NCBI GenBank assembly: GCA_963573385.1
Contig: CAUYLG010048296.1
Span: 1-64,000, forward strand
From: Cacajao melanocephalus
Lineage: Eukaryota > Chordata > Mammalia > Primates > Pitheciidae
Direction: 5' to 3'
Length of the DNA: 64,000 bases
The notes under the pieces are model-generated. The model saw only the letters and a program-made list of their open reading frames with translations. It was not told where the DNA came from and made no database searches. Position 1 is the first letter of the stretch. Each line of letters begins with the position of its first letter. Below are positions 40,891-55,897 of this stretch, in pieces. Both the position numbers and the translations under genes were made by a program.

Positions 40891-40951
40891 AAAATATACA
40901 TCTTACAAATGTTAAGGATTGTTAAAATATAAATCTTACAAATGTTAAGGA
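40891..40951 (+). repeat. 28-bp tandem duplication, 33-bp period
   Basis: 40891-40918 and 40924-40951 share 'atcttacaaatgttaagga' with one mismatch in 28 bases (c/a). Confidence 0.9.
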
Positions 40952-42049
40952 CAAATGCATTATCTTTTACATATCAGAGGGTATTTGAATAGGGCTGGAG
41001 GAGACAAGTAGGTCACAAAATATCCAAATTCATCACATTGACCTACTCTGAGGAGACAGGACCAATTTAAAAAGTATCAGGAAAGTAATGTTCCAGACAC
41101 AAATGTCTCTTCCAGTTAGATGTGGGGAGGATAGATAAAGAAGAGCCAAGCAAAGAGACTCATTTATTTCTGTTTTGGTGCAGAGAATTCCAGTTACAAT
41201 TGGCTCAAACCTGAGTCTATCCTTCAGGCTGATTAAGTCAAATTGGAATGTTTGTCAGTGTTCCCTGAGGCCAAATTTGTTTATAATGTAGTATTTCATC
41301 TACCCACTGATGAAATGTCTGCTGTGGTAGACTGAAAAGGTTGTTAGTTTATTTGGAAGAGGTTCCTTACTGGTATTGCAATAACTAGAGATCAAAATAT
41401 ATGGATATGAAATAAAGCTAATATAGCTACCTCTTCAAAAACTTGTAGTTGGCATCTAAGAATATGGGAAACGTTATAAGAAAAATAATTTTGAGCAAAA
41501 ATACACACTTTTTGGAAAATAAATTATTTTTTACTAATAACATGTAGCATTGTTTTCAGTATATATTATTGTTCTTAGTGGTACTACTGAGATATGGACA
41601 GACACATTTTCAATGTGAAAATGTTGATGAGTAAGCAAATATTTTTAGCATTTTAAATCATAGGATTTGGTTATATAAAACAATCTGTAAGCTACATATG
41701 TTCATGTGGTTATTTTATTTTTAAATCTTGCACATGAGTAATTCATCTTCTGTAAGGAAATTCAAAATAGTAATCAGGCTTGAGCTCAATCAGCCACATG
41801 GCTCTGAGAGAGGGTTGCCATCTCCATAGGACCTTCACAGGGTCAACTTCATGTCTGTGATCTGGGGTCAGACCCTAGGTTTGAAGGCTCAGAAACCTGT
41901 CATACTGGCACATAGACAATTGTCGTATTTCAAGGGCAGAGGCCAATTTATCAAAACATGAGAGTAGGTGCAAAATCTAAAAACCAGTTTACAACAAAGA
42001 GTTAAATAATTCAGTGGTAACACTGATACTTTCATGTTGGTGAAGGTGG
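40952..42049. other. unassigned AT-rich sequence
   Basis: No repeat recognised with confidence; it may include worn LINE sequence. Confidence 0.4.
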
Positions 42050-45000
42050 AGTAAGAGAGATCCAATTTTCTCCCATGAAAGAAACTAAAAAACTGGGCAA
42101 AATATGTGAAACAATGGTTTTCCAATACAGGTTGAGTACCCCAAATTTGGAGATCCAAAATCTAAAATGCTCCAGAATCCAAGACTTTTTGAACACTTAT
42201 GTTACACTCAAATGAACTGCTCATTGGAGCATTTTGAATTTTAGCTTTTTAAATTAGGAATGTTCAGTCTGTAAGTTTAATGCAAATATTTCAGAATCTG
42301 AAAAAATGTGAAACCCCAAATATTCCTGGTCCTAAGCATTTTAGATAACAGATACTCAACCTACATTAGACATTAGGGAGTAAAAAACAGTGATTCCTGA
42401 GAAAGTGACAACAAAAAAGAACAGTCCAACAATAAAATTCTGGTTACTACACAAAGAGAGTTTCCAGGCCACTGCAAAGGGAGAGGAAATCCAGTTGGAG
42501 CAGGAAAGACCTCCTGTGCTGGGGAAATAAAGCCAGGAGTCCAGGTAGACCAAGATAGCTAGAGTTCAAAGAACAGAGGACTGGATAGCAGAAATTTGCA
42601 TATAGAGAGTTCCAGAGATCAACAGAAGATCCCTGGTCTGTCTTCTTCTAAATGCTGATCAGCATATACATGTGAGGAAATCATTGCAAGCTGTGAGAAT
42701 AGCCACCTGAAAGGACAAAAGGGAACAATTCTCACATCCTATGCAGGGTTGAGATTAGGGCTGTTCACACCAGCGAGACTGGAAAACCTTAGAATTCACA
42801 AGACATTGAATAGAGTACTTGGAAGGACTAGATTAAAAATGTTCTGTTATTCCCTAACGAAGTATAATAGCAAGGTTCAAAAGAATCAAACAATTGCCAA
42901 ATAATTTAAGTGCATCTTAGCACAAAGCTCAAGATACTTATACGAATTCAAAAAAACATACAGCATACAACAAAGTAAAATTTACAAGATCTTCTGGCAT
43001 CTAATAAAAAGATTACAAGCATGCAGAGAAGCAGGAAAATAGAATCCTCATGTGGAAAAAGGGAAGTAAAACAATCATTCTAACTATATCACATGTGTTT
43101 AGTAAAGTAGAGGAAAGTTAAGCATGCTAAGTAGAGATATGGAAGACATGTAAAAGACCCAGATTGAACTTCTTGAAATATACAATGTTGAGGATGAGAA
43201 ATACACTAAGTATAATCAACAGCAAAATAAACAACACAGGAAAAAAGATTAGCAAGCTTAAAGACATAGCAATAGAAACCATTCAAAATGAAACAAAAGG
43301 CAAAAACAAACAAAAACAAACCAACAAACAAAAAAACCCCCAAGATTAGCAGATCAGTGAGCTGTGGAAATGTAGAACAACTTCTAAGTATCCGAATATA
43401 TGTGTAATTTAATTGGCATCCCCAAATGATGGGGTGGGGCAAAAAATATTTGAAGAAGTAGAGAATGAGAATTTTCAAATTTGAGTAAAACCATAAGCCC
43501 AGAGATCCAAGAATCTCAACATACTCCAGACAGAAGAAATGTGAAGAAAACTGCATCAAGGCATCATAATTAAATTATTTAAAATGAGCAATAAAGAAAC
43601 AATTTTAAAAGAAGTTAGAAAAAAAAAAGAGACTATGTATAGAGGAATGCTACCAAGAATAACAACAGATTTCTTGCCAGAAACAATGGAAGCCAGAAGA
43701 CAGTGGAGCAGTATCTTTAAACTACTGAAAGGAGACAAATAAACAAATCTGTAAATGTAGAATTCTATGCTGAGCAAAATGTTTTTCAGAAACAAGGGCA
43801 AAATAAAATATTTTGTAATTAGTCAAAAACTAAAAGAATTAGCAGTAGGCTTGCATTACAAGAAACGTTAAGGAAGACCTTCCAGGAAAAGGACAATGAT
43901 AGTAGATAAAAATCCGTAAACACAAAGCTTTGCAGAAAGAGATGAAGAGCACCAGAAATGCCAAACATTTGGGTAAATATAAACAACTTTTTAGATGTTA
44001 AAAATTTTTAAGGGAGAATTAAGTGCTTAAAGTAAAAATAATAACATATGTATTTAGATTTATAAAATGACATGCTGGTACATGCTTAACAGCTAAATTT
44101 CCAGAAAAAAAAAAACCCTCAATTTGTAGCATTTGCCTAAAATACTCCTACTATAACTTAATTTCAGGTTACCAAACTGAAGGTAAATTCGGGAAGAGAC
44201 ACGCACAGTTGACTGTCAAGACATGGCAAAAACTGAGTTCATAAAACATGTAGACATAATATACATGACAAAAATAGAACAAAGACTGGGAGGGGAGAAA
44301 CGGAAGTATACTATTCGTAAAGTTCTAATGCTAAATCTGAAGTGGTATAATATTACTTGAATATAGACTGTAATTACATGCAGGTGTTAACCCTAAAGCA
44401 ACAATAGATAAGAAAACAGAGTTATAGCTAATACACCAACAAAGACAGAAGATTCAATCAAAAAGCAATAAGCCTACATGTTTTTTAAAGATGAGTTTTA
44501 AGCTATCAAGGAACAGACAACCCTTGAAAAGATAAGAAAACAAATTTACAGACTGCGGCTAAAAGCTGACTTGATACCAAGACAACTAATTTGCTGGGTA
44601 AATTTGTAATAACTAGTGAAATTGAATATTCACGTACGCAGTGGGTAAATATTTTCACTTCTAATAATTGTCATGAAGAAATTGTTACAGATGTGCACAA
44701 GAATATCCACTGCACCATTACTTATCATGGTGAAAAGCTGAAAATAACCTAAAGGCCTGCCAACAGGAAACCAAGTACGTAGAATGGACATACTACCATG
44801 CAATATTAAGCAAATGTACTAGAGCTACATGTATTAACATGGAGAAACCTCAGAACTTAACATTGAGAGAGAAAAGGAAATTGTAGTAGAATATGTGCCA
44901 TATAATACTGTACCTATAAAATTTTAAAAACATGTAAATGATTTGTATGTGTTTTATGAATATATGCCACACATGGGTGGTTATAATATTTAAAAATGTT

Positions 45001-45190
45001 TGGGGATAACAAACATCAAAGTCAGAATAATCATGACCTCTGGAGAGAGAGGGATAAGGAGAAATGACATGGCAGAAATTCAAAGAGAGATTCAATTCCA
45101 TCTGAAATATTTTCTTATCTAAAATGAAATCTGAAGTAAACATAAGCATGGTCTGATCTGGTAAAGCTCCGTGTTGGGATATGTGTGTTT
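42050..45190 (+). mobile_element. HAL1-like / old L1M element, sense
   Basis: Ordered old LINE text. A 5' region near 42050-43160; an ORF1-type region at 43370-43870 ('aaatatttgaagaagtagag', 'cagaaacaatggaagccaga', 'agacagtggagcagtatctt'); then a 3' region ending near 45190 ('taatcatgacctctggagag'). The order ORF1-like region followed by 3' end without an evident ORF2 agrees with HAL1, a half-L1 with ORF1 only. A heavily deleted L1M is the alternative. Contains a Tigger-type MITE. Confidence 0.65.
42128..42363. mobile_element. Tigger-type MITE inside HAL1-like element
   Basis: A 236-bp element whose ends are inverted repeats: 'caggttgagtacccc' on the left and 'agatactcaaccta' on the right. 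Internal matches are 'aaatctaaaatgctccagaa' and 'ctggtcctaagcattttaga'. TA precedes the left end (42126-42127); the right flank TA has decayed to ca. The ends are the familiar MER8/Tigger-like kind; family name tentative. Confidence 0.8.
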
Positions 45191-46174
45191 GTTATACTGT
45201 GTCTATAAACATTCAGTGATTCTAGCATTTTATAATAAAAGCATCTGAAGCAGTTTGTCCATCACGGGATCTAATACATCTGAGTTTGCGTGATCACTCT
45301 CCCCTCTAGGCACAATTCACGGCAACTCCAATTATAATTATGGTAACGAGAGTTCAGCTTGCTGTGCCTAGCTCTGGAGGGAAACTTGGCTGGTGAGATG
45401 AATCAGATGTTTAATAACACTAACCTAAGAAAATCGAAGGTTATAGAAAGTCTTTCTGTAGGGCTTGAAGTTCTTGAAGCTTATTGTCTACCTATTAGAT
45501 ATTTTAATATAGTCAATAAGCTATTTAAGTACATTCAGTATGATATTTTCATATAATTAGTAAGAGTTGGGAAAAAGTTTGCGAGTCTACTTGACCTTTC
45601 CTTTCTCCCTTTCTTTTCTCTCTCCCTCTCTTCCTTCCCGTATTCCTTCCTTCCTTTTATCCTTCTTTCCTTTCTCCCTCCCTCTTCTTTGACTCCTCTT
45701 CCTCCCTTATCTCTGTCTTATTCTTCCTCTTTCTCTTGTACTTATTCTTTTGCCAATATTTTTTTGCACAGCTCTCTGTTTTGGTTCATTCCATGTGAAT
45801 ATTTTAAATTTAAATTTCACAGGGAAGCATTTCTTTTTTTTTCTCATTTTTTGGCTCTGAAGGATGGAAGTAGGTTGTGGAGTAGGAGTACTTCCAGGTA
45901 ATCCCAAACTACTGATAATAGTGTATAGCAGATGTTAAACTTGTATTTGATTTTGAATTTAAATAAAATAAATTTTTATTTACAGATTATTGTTCATGTA
46001 GAAACCATTGCATATATAATTGTTAATATAGTGTATATGCTATTTTTTGCTTAGAATTTATTTTTGGAACAAAGGTGATTTATACCTGACCATAAGTTAT
46101 CATCATTATAAAGAAATTATAGTGTATTTCATCATAAAACTGCGACTAAATCATCTACTGGGGTTCTTTCAGCT
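45191..46174. other. unassigned sequence with a pyrimidine tract
   Basis: Apart from the C/T tract at 45594-45718, nothing is recognised. Confidence 0.45.
45594..45718 (+). repeat. pyrimidine-rich tract
   Basis: About 125 bp almost purely C and T (TTCC, CTCT and CCCT units), with a few purine breaks near 45640 and 45690. No Alu adjoins it. Confidence 0.88.
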
Positions 46175-46320
46175 AATGGAAGGCTTTGTGCAGAAGCAGA
46201 CTAAAGTTCTGGTGTTGGCTTTGCCCTACTCTGCATGTGTCAATTTGGTCAATTATCATTCCTTCCTCTCAGTTTCCTCATTAGTAAAAGGAGAGAAATG
46301 GACTTTATGAGGTTTTGTGA
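46175..46320 (-). mobile_element. MIR-like fragment, antisense
   Basis: 'cttcctctcagtttcctcat' preceded by 'tgtgtcaatttggtcaatta' follows reverse MIR order. Weak. Confidence 0.45.
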
Positions 46321-47274
46321 CGACAATATGTCACTTGTTTGGTAGTTCTAGTGTCTAGTCTTTTATTCCATGCCTTGAGCTGCCTCACAGTGAATGAGTT
46401 AGAGATACACTAATACATAGGAGTCCCCAGATGTCATCATTGCAGATGACATTCAGTATTTGGTTGTCAGAATAAATACATAGCATGATCTGGGAATAAA
46501 ATGTATTGTTATGCCCATTGTTATGAGGAATTCTGTGGAGGGCTTTAACAGTCTCTGGCGAATTGTTTATTGAATGATGTTTTGACTGGATCTATTTTCT
46601 ATCATTTCTGCTATCCGTACTAATGCCGAGAGAAACCTGTATCATGTTATTTTTAATGTTTCAGAGCTCAGGGAAAATGTGATTGGCCTACATTGTGAGC
46701 TTGAGTTCATGAAAAATAGAAACATGGAATAAGATTAAATGGTTCTAAAGTTATTAAAAAATTAAGTTCAACTAATTTGGGAAGGTGCTGTAAAGTTAAA
46801 AATGAAGAAAATGAGGCTAACCGTGGTTTGAGTCGATGTCTAGTATCGTTCCTGGTGTCTGAATATCAGCGAGAGTCCCCAGATGCTGAGGACTGACTGA
46901 GATACATTGAATTGACATAATGAATGTATTTTCTAATTTTCTGATAGAGAAAGTCAGAGAAATATAGGTCATAGTTATCCCTGTACAGAATCACCTGTGA
47001 AGATTACTAATGTTCAAATATCAGCTCTGTCAACCCAAGATCTATCAAATCCAAATGTCTGCATAGAGCCTTGGCCAAGTGTGGGCTCTCCAAGGCTCCC
47101 CGGCAGTTCTGATGCCCACCATGTACAGGGGATCCCAGGGCTACCTCCTCCTTCTCCAAAACTCAGAGCAGGGGAGCCTCTGAAACCACTGGTTTGGTTT
47201 GGGTGCCCTGGTTTCTCTAACACGCTAGGCCTTTCTCCAACTGCATTGTAAGGAGGTTTCCTGGGCAGATCTCC
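46321..47274. other. unassigned sequence
   Basis: 47000-47270 is GC-richer, with 84-87-codon frames on both strands and no domain. Otherwise nothing recognised. Confidence 0.45.
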
Positions 47275-47396
47275 CACTAGATCTCAAGCTTCGCAGCACA
47301 GGGACCATGTCTCAGTCAACCCTGTCCTGTGACAGCCTAGCAGAGGGGCGGGTGTGTTACAGGTGCTTAGTCAGGGTTTGCTGAATGGATGGTTCT
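47275..47396 (+). mobile_element. L2 3' end
   Basis: 'gcacagggaccatgtctcag', 'acagcctagcagaggggcgg' and 'acaggtgcttagtcagggtt' follow the L2 terminal consensus. Confidence 0.6.
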
Positions 47397-47524
47397 GTGA
47401 ATGCAGTGGGCTGTAATGATTGCAAAGCGTGTGATGTAAGCGCAGTTGTTAACAGAGAACACTACTTTTTCTATCTTGTCTGCAAATCCAGTCTTCCCAA
47501 ATACTTAGGGAATAGTAATACAGT

Positions 47525-47690
47525 GTATCCCTTACCTTATTAGTATTATTAATAGTAAATGTAACTAAGAGTATACCTTACACTATTTTCAAATAAGCAT
47601 TTTGTATGATTCAACCTGACAACCTTGTAACGTATATGTTTTTAAAGCTCCCATTTTACAGATGAGAAAACTGAGTAAATGGGAGTTTAA
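47525..47690 (+). mobile_element. MIR fragment
   Basis: 'cattttacagatgagaaaac' with upstream 'caacctgacaaccttgtaac' is sense MIR. Confidence 0.7.
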
Positions 47691-48480
47691 GTTGCTCTCC
47701 CTTGCGTTCCCTCCATTAAGTCCTGGGTCCAACCATCCAATGCCAGCCTTGCACCTGTGAATATTTATGTGGTGGCTGCAGAGAGGGTGCTTCCTCCATC
47801 CGGCAGGACTGTTTACTGGGAGCTTAGAGAAGCTGAATCACACAGCCAGACAATTTGCTGGAGGCTGGAACAAGGCTTAACTAGAGGCCATCTGCTACAA
47901 AGGACTAGAAAGCAAGGAATGGCTCTTGGAGGAGTCTGTTTAGCTGATAGGATTTGGGGAGAAATTCTTGAAATAAATACTGAGAGGAAACCAAGCAAGG
48001 ATTGCATCTCAGGTTGGTGCTCAGGTGTCCGTGGAGAGCGTACAGGTGATTGTCAACTGCAGGGCCAAAAAGGAGGACTCAGAAACAGATTTTGAGTCAG
48101 GTTGTCACCCAACTGGCCTGAAAGTCAGTGAGGTAGAGGCTGTAACAAATTCAGACGCTAGGGCCTTCTCCAGTTGGGTAAGAAATGACCAAGTTTCTTG
48201 CTGTTGTTCACTTTGAAAAGGTACCACCAAGTAGAGAGGTGCCAGAGAGAAGAAAAATAAAAGTACCTTTGATGGCACCAGAATGTAGGATCCCTGTCCA
48301 TTGGCGGATTTCCCTTGGCTTGTTTCACTGCACAGCCCCCTGGGGTGACAAAACTCGTAATGTTTAAGGGCGTGCACTGATTTACACTTGCTTGTAAACT
48401 ATATGAGGACTTTTCATTTCTTTTGTCTTTTGCTATATAAATGCTGTCTTGCTTTTACAAATATTTGTTTAACAAACAGA
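47691..48480. other. unassigned unique sequence
   Basis: Open frames of 60-112 codons on both strands at 47757-48377; none resembles a known family and none keeps a clear exon structure. Confidence 0.45.
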
Positions 48481-48660
48481 CTGTGGAGTGAGCCAGAGCT
48501 GTACTTAAATCCCATCTCTGCCACTTACCAGTTGTGATTTTGGACAACTTAATTCGTTTCTCAAAGCCTCAGTTTCTTCTTCTATAAAATGGGGACAGTA
48601 ACGTTACCTCCCTGTTAATCTCAAGGATTAAATACTAAAACTGTAATGTGCTGGAGACAG
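48481..48660 (-). mobile_element. MIR, antisense
   Basis: 'cccatctctgccacttacca', 'ttttggacaacttaattcgt', 'cctcagtttcttcttctata' and 'aaatggggacagtaacgtta' give a good reverse MIR. Confidence 0.8.
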
Positions 48661-49184
48661 TCTGTGCTCACTTCAAGAGCCAGTGGTTAAACTGTTGACA
48701 GCTTGAAATTGGCAATGGTGGAAGAATTTACACAACAGAAATTGGCAAATAAGCATCTTTCCTTTGTCCCAGAGAGCTGGTCGCTGAACATTTCCCAGAA
48801 GATGTCTGAACATTAGGCACTGGAACGTAGCGCCTGGCACCCAGACCTCCACAAGGGCTAGATCCTGATATTTAACATGCAAGATAGCAAGGGAGGAGTG
48901 CCTTACTGGGTAAATAGCTTGAAAGGGTTGATAAAGAAAGCAGTTGTCTATGAAACTACAGTTAGCATATGCTCATTGAAAGGGAGAACATGCTAAAAGT
49001 CCCAGAGCCATACTCTTGGCAGAGATGAAGCTGGTCAAAGGAGAAATTTGATGACGGTGGGAGTTAACAGGTTCCTGTTTCAGTCTTTGTTGACCTGGAT
49101 GCTAATCCTTCAATTGTTTCAGCACAAGATCACTGCCTTTTTAAAATTTGTTTTCTGCTAGTTTATGGTCTCCTTCGACTTGGA
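48661..49184. other. unassigned unique sequence
   Basis: Nothing recognised. Confidence 0.5.
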
Positions 49185-50569
<1,385 letters not shown>

Positions 50570-50705
50570 AGTTATGTTTCAAAGACTGCACTAGAAACTT
50601 TAAGATCTATTTTAAAATTTTGATTCTCAACAGTTACTTTTGTCTATATTGAAGGGCCAGGATTTGAATTGAGGTCTATTAGATTCCAGAGCCCTCTCTT
50701 TTCAA
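50570..50705 (+). mobile_element. MIR-like fragment
   Basis: 'gccaggatttgaattgaggt' followed by 'agattccagagccctctctt' is the sense MIR 3' part. Confidence 0.5.
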
Positions 50706-51276
50706 GATGTCAGACTGACCCCCAGCCATTGGTCGGGCCTCTGCTAAATGCCAGGTTCTTTCCTGGCAATTTCTCAGTTAGTTCCAGAAAAAACAATTAC
50801 AATATTTTTTTTAGACAAGTGTGTTTCATTTGTAATGTAATATCCCAATTTTAATTTGTAAAAGTTATTTTCTGTTATCTGAATGTTCCATTATAAGATT
50901 TTTCATTTTTAGGATAAAATCAATACAACATACGAAGGCAAAATTAAAAAGAAGATAGCAGAGAAAAGACGAAGCAAATTAATCACATTTGCTTTAGAGT
51001 GGTACTTTTCGTTGGCTGAGTTCAATGCTTAATTTAAATCTAGTTTCATAATTTTGGCCCAAACTGTGATTCCAAAGGTTTAGCTGGGGAGCTTGATAGC
51101 AGTGCAGTTTCTTGAACCTCGTAAGTACAGGTTTCACTGTGGTGACTCTGGAGGGCGCCTGCAAGCCTGTGCCTACACAAGCTGTCTTAGTCTTCACTCT
51201 CTCATCTACAAAACATAAATGCAAATACAAATCAGAAGAGATTGTTGTGATCCATGAGATGATGGTTCTAAAGCAC
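50706..51276. other. unassigned unique sequence
   Basis: Nothing recognised. Confidence 0.5.
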
Positions 51277-51636
51277 TGATATGATTTGGCTGTGTCCCCA
51301 CCCAAATCTCATCTTGAATTGTAGCTCCCATCATTCCCTTGTGTTGTGGGACAGACCAGTGGGAGATAACGGAATCGTGGGGGTGGTTTTTCCCACACTG
51401 TTCTCATGGTACTAAATAAGTCTCACAAGATCTGATGGTTTTACAAGGGGAAACCCCTTTCGCTTGGCTCTCTTCTCTTGTCTGCCACCACCGTGTGAGA
51501 AGCTCCTTTCACCTTCTGCCGTGATTGTGAGGCCTCCCCAGCCACGTGGAATCGTGAGTCCACTAAACCTCTTTCTTTTGTAAATTGCCTAGTCTGGGGT
51601 ATGTCTTTATCAGCAGCATGAAAATGGACTAATACA
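51277..51636 (+). mobile_element. THE1/MST solo LTR
   Basis: A 360-bp LTR from TGATATGATTTGGCTGTGTC to ACTAATACA with the standard landmarks ('ccaaatctcatcttgaattg', 'cactaaacctctttcttttg'). The internal MaLR region is absent, so it is a solo LTR. Confidence 0.95.
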
Positions 51637-52639
51637 CACACTTTGGAGGTACTTGGTGTTCAATACGGGCAACTGTTAGTTGACGGCACCCTACTCTTTT
51701 AAACATGTTTCTTTCTTGGCTTTGTGGAAATGTGCCCCTTTTTTGTGTAATTTCTAGTGATAATGTTATCTTCATTCTTCCGAATCTTTATGTGTCTTGT
51801 GTTTTTATTTCTTGAGACCAGTCCCTTTATAAGGCTAGGATGAATCTCACTTACCCTCGAGCAGGCTGCGTGCTGCTTAGGCAATGCTGTGAAGTGAGGA
51901 AACACAGTTACTGTCCTTGCTACAACCCATGGCCTTGGTGAGTGCAAGTCGGGTCAAAACGAATCATGTGTGCTAATGAGCCTCCTTGGCAGAGGCCACA
52001 GGCTGAAACAGTGCTCTCCCCAGGATCCTGTGGGATCATTTGCCTCTTGTCCTGGGTGTCAGCCCCAAGTCCTCATGCCAGAGCTCTGATGAGGGAATTC
52101 TTGCTTGGGGCCATATATCCTGATACTAACACCGCAGGCAGGTGAGCCCCAGAGGTGACTGCAGGGGTTTGTTCACCTGAAGCTGCAGTCATCTGGTTCT
52201 CTCTTTTCTTGAGACTGAAATCAGAATGATCTCCTCTGTGTAAATTTAAATTTGGTTAAATACCATGTTTGTGTTATGTATTTTAAAAAGTCAAATAAGA
52301 CTAAAACATTAAAAATGCAAAAGACAACATTCCCTCGATCTTTTCCTGTCCCCTGACCTACAGACTCCCACTTTCACTTTTAGACAATTGTTTTCACATT
52401 TACCTCAACATTATAAATATTATACAACTATTTTTTATTTTTTTAAATTGTAGATGCTATATTTTGACTTTATAAAAATGAAAGATAAACATTTAGCTCT
52501 GGCAGAGCTTTCCCGCCCCTCTCCATCTCTCCCTTTCCCCATCCTCCTCATAGATTTAGATCATGATTTTTGAAAGTCGGTGTTTACACGAATGTGATTT
52601 GTTCACAGATGATGACAGTTTCACTTTTGTGCAACATTT
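51637..52639. other. unassigned unique sequence
   Basis: No repeat recognised; the region near 52240-52560 is AT-rich then C-rich. Confidence 0.45.
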
Positions 52640-52895
52640 GCAGACACAGGAGCACCATGTGATGACCAAGGCAGAGGTTGCAGAGAGGCAGCTGCAAGCC
52701 AAGGACTGCCGGCCACCTGCAGAAGGTGGCAGAGCAGGCAGGGTCCTCCCGCAGAGGCTTTGGAAGGAGTGTGGCCCTGGTGGTGCCTTGCTCTTGGACT
52801 TGTGGCCTCTAGACCGTGGGAGGATAAATTTCTGTATTTTAAGCCGCTCAGTTTGTGGCCATTGGTTACAGCAACCCTGGGAAAGTAATACTCTT
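52640..52895 (+). mobile_element. MLT1-like LTR, 3' part
   Basis: 'acacaggagcaccatgtgat', 'gcaagccaaggactgccggc', 'gggaggataaatttctgtat' and 'ttttaagccgctcagtttgt' follow the MLT1 3' half. The 5' half is unrecognisable. Confidence 0.65.
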
Positions 52896-53799
52896 TAAAA
52901 AATTTCTCTCCATATTGATCCGTTTACAATCCAAGTATAATGGTCTTTGTTAAGGGCCTATTACGTCTTACCTGGATTACTGCAATGGAAATGTTCTTAT
53001 TTATTCTGGAGTTGGTCCTGCTGCATCTTCCCACTTGGACGTATGAGTCTCTCGGTTCATCTGTTTTGTGAACTGCTCTGGCTTTCTCATTATTGTTTTA
53101 GTGTTCTTGACGTCGGGCCATTTTATATTGCAAGCTCTCCCAAGTGGCTATGTTCAATAGCGTTTATGGATATAGCTGATTACTAGATAGTAACCACGAT
53201 GGGACACCATCAGGCTTCCTGGGTATCACTTTTACTGTTGGAAACCAAAGGTTTTGGAATACTGATGCTTCATTCTTTCTCATTCTGACTGCTTAAAACT
53301 CTGCTATCTTAAGCGTGCCCCACTGCCACCAGTGGCACTGCCCGTGTCCTTGGGCCACATCTATCTGAGTCGAAGCAGCTGTGAAGGAGCCAGAGGCCAG
53401 AGTGAGTATCAGGGGCTGGTGTGAGGACCTGACAGTGCTGGACATGCTGCCTCATCCGCAAAAAGAAGAGACTTAAATCCTGTGATTTCTCTTCACCTTC
53501 CAGGCTCCAGCCTCAGATGGGGATGTTGGCAAGCGAGGATAGAAACCACTGCCAGCATCGACTGAGGCCCCGTGCTGACGTGTGTCCTGGCTTGTTTAAT
53601 CCCAAGGGTCTGTGCTGCCTCCCCATGCAGCAATCATTCTACTGGACTGGAGGTTGGCAGCCAGGGGAAGCTTCCCGAATTTGCTTTGTGGGTAAGAGTA
53701 GCTCCTTTTGGGCAGCTAAAATGCCTATCGTTTACCTCATAGGAAAGATATATTTTTAAGCTTTTTGTCTAAATTAAATAATGACTGTGATAGTCGACA
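52896..53799. other. unassigned; possible L2 trace
   Basis: 'cttacctggattactgcaat' at about 52968 resembles L2 coding text; the rest is not recognised. Confidence 0.35.
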
Positions 53800-54115
53800 T
53801 TAACAATAATTATGATGTACTGAGTAGCATGCTAGGGGATTTTCTTGCCTTTCCTCCAGTTAATTCTTGTCAGGATCGACTCATTCTGCACATATTCCAG
53901 ACCCCCCTTGTTAGACATGACGAATACACAAGTAAATAGGTAACACGAATTCTCTGATCTCCTGCAACATTGTCATTATTATCCCACTTTACAGATAAGC
54001 AAACTAAGGTTTAGCAAGGTTCAATGACTTGCCAAGATCATGCAACCAGTAAGCGACAAGAGACAGGAACAAACTCGGTTCTCCCTGACTCTACAGCCCA
54101 TGCTTTTCACACGAG
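53800..54115 (+). mobile_element. MIR
   Basis: 'cattattatcccactttaca', 'gataagcaaactaaggttta', 'ttgccaagatcatgcaacca' and 'gtaagcgacaagagac' form a sense MIR from core to tail. Confidence 0.75.
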
Positions 54116-54553
54116 GCCATGAATGTATGTGCATTATCACAAAGCAAGGAGTAAGATCTGGAAGCCCATGATAGAGGCCTCTAGTTGCTAAACAAGAGTT
54201 TTGAGCGCCCAATGTCTTTATTCTACAGAGAAATTGCCAAAATGTTTGTTTACAGATTGTAGACATTACTAGCTAATATTAGTGATCAATATTTGTAGGG
54301 GACTTTCTAGTACAGGAGGCAGGGCTATTAGTATTTAGATTTAGGGGAGGGAGAATTTGGCGGTGCTCTCTACAGATTTAGCTACTGATCAGTCAAGTAG
54401 GATGGTAGCTGAGGACTTAGCACTTGCAGTTGAATCCACAGCTGAGTACTGGAGGAAAAATAGGAATTGCTTTGTGGGTCAGGGCAATAATATCTTGGAA
54501 TTGCTGGAAGTAACCATAATTATGCTTGCTGGTTTCCCCAGAATAAGACATAG
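54116..54553. other. unassigned unique sequence
   Basis: Nothing recognised. Confidence 0.5.
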
Positions 54554-54563
54554 AAGAAGACTG

Positions 54564-55860
<1,297 letters not shown>

Positions 55861-55897
55861 GCCGCTGGAATGAGAGCTCCTGGCGGTGGGACCAGAA

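Noticed and set aside
45594..45718. Polypyrimidine tract as a splice acceptor of an exon
   Set aside because: Far longer than a branch-to-acceptor tract and not followed by an open exon with a donor site.
47757..48216. 112-codon plus-strand ORF with overlapping frames
   Set aside because: Both strands are open over the same stretch, no domain, non-ATG or weak starts; not supported.
53800..54115. Possible tRNA gene signal
   Set aside because: The tRNA-like content comes from MIR, a tRNA-derived SINE; no cloverleaf is intact.
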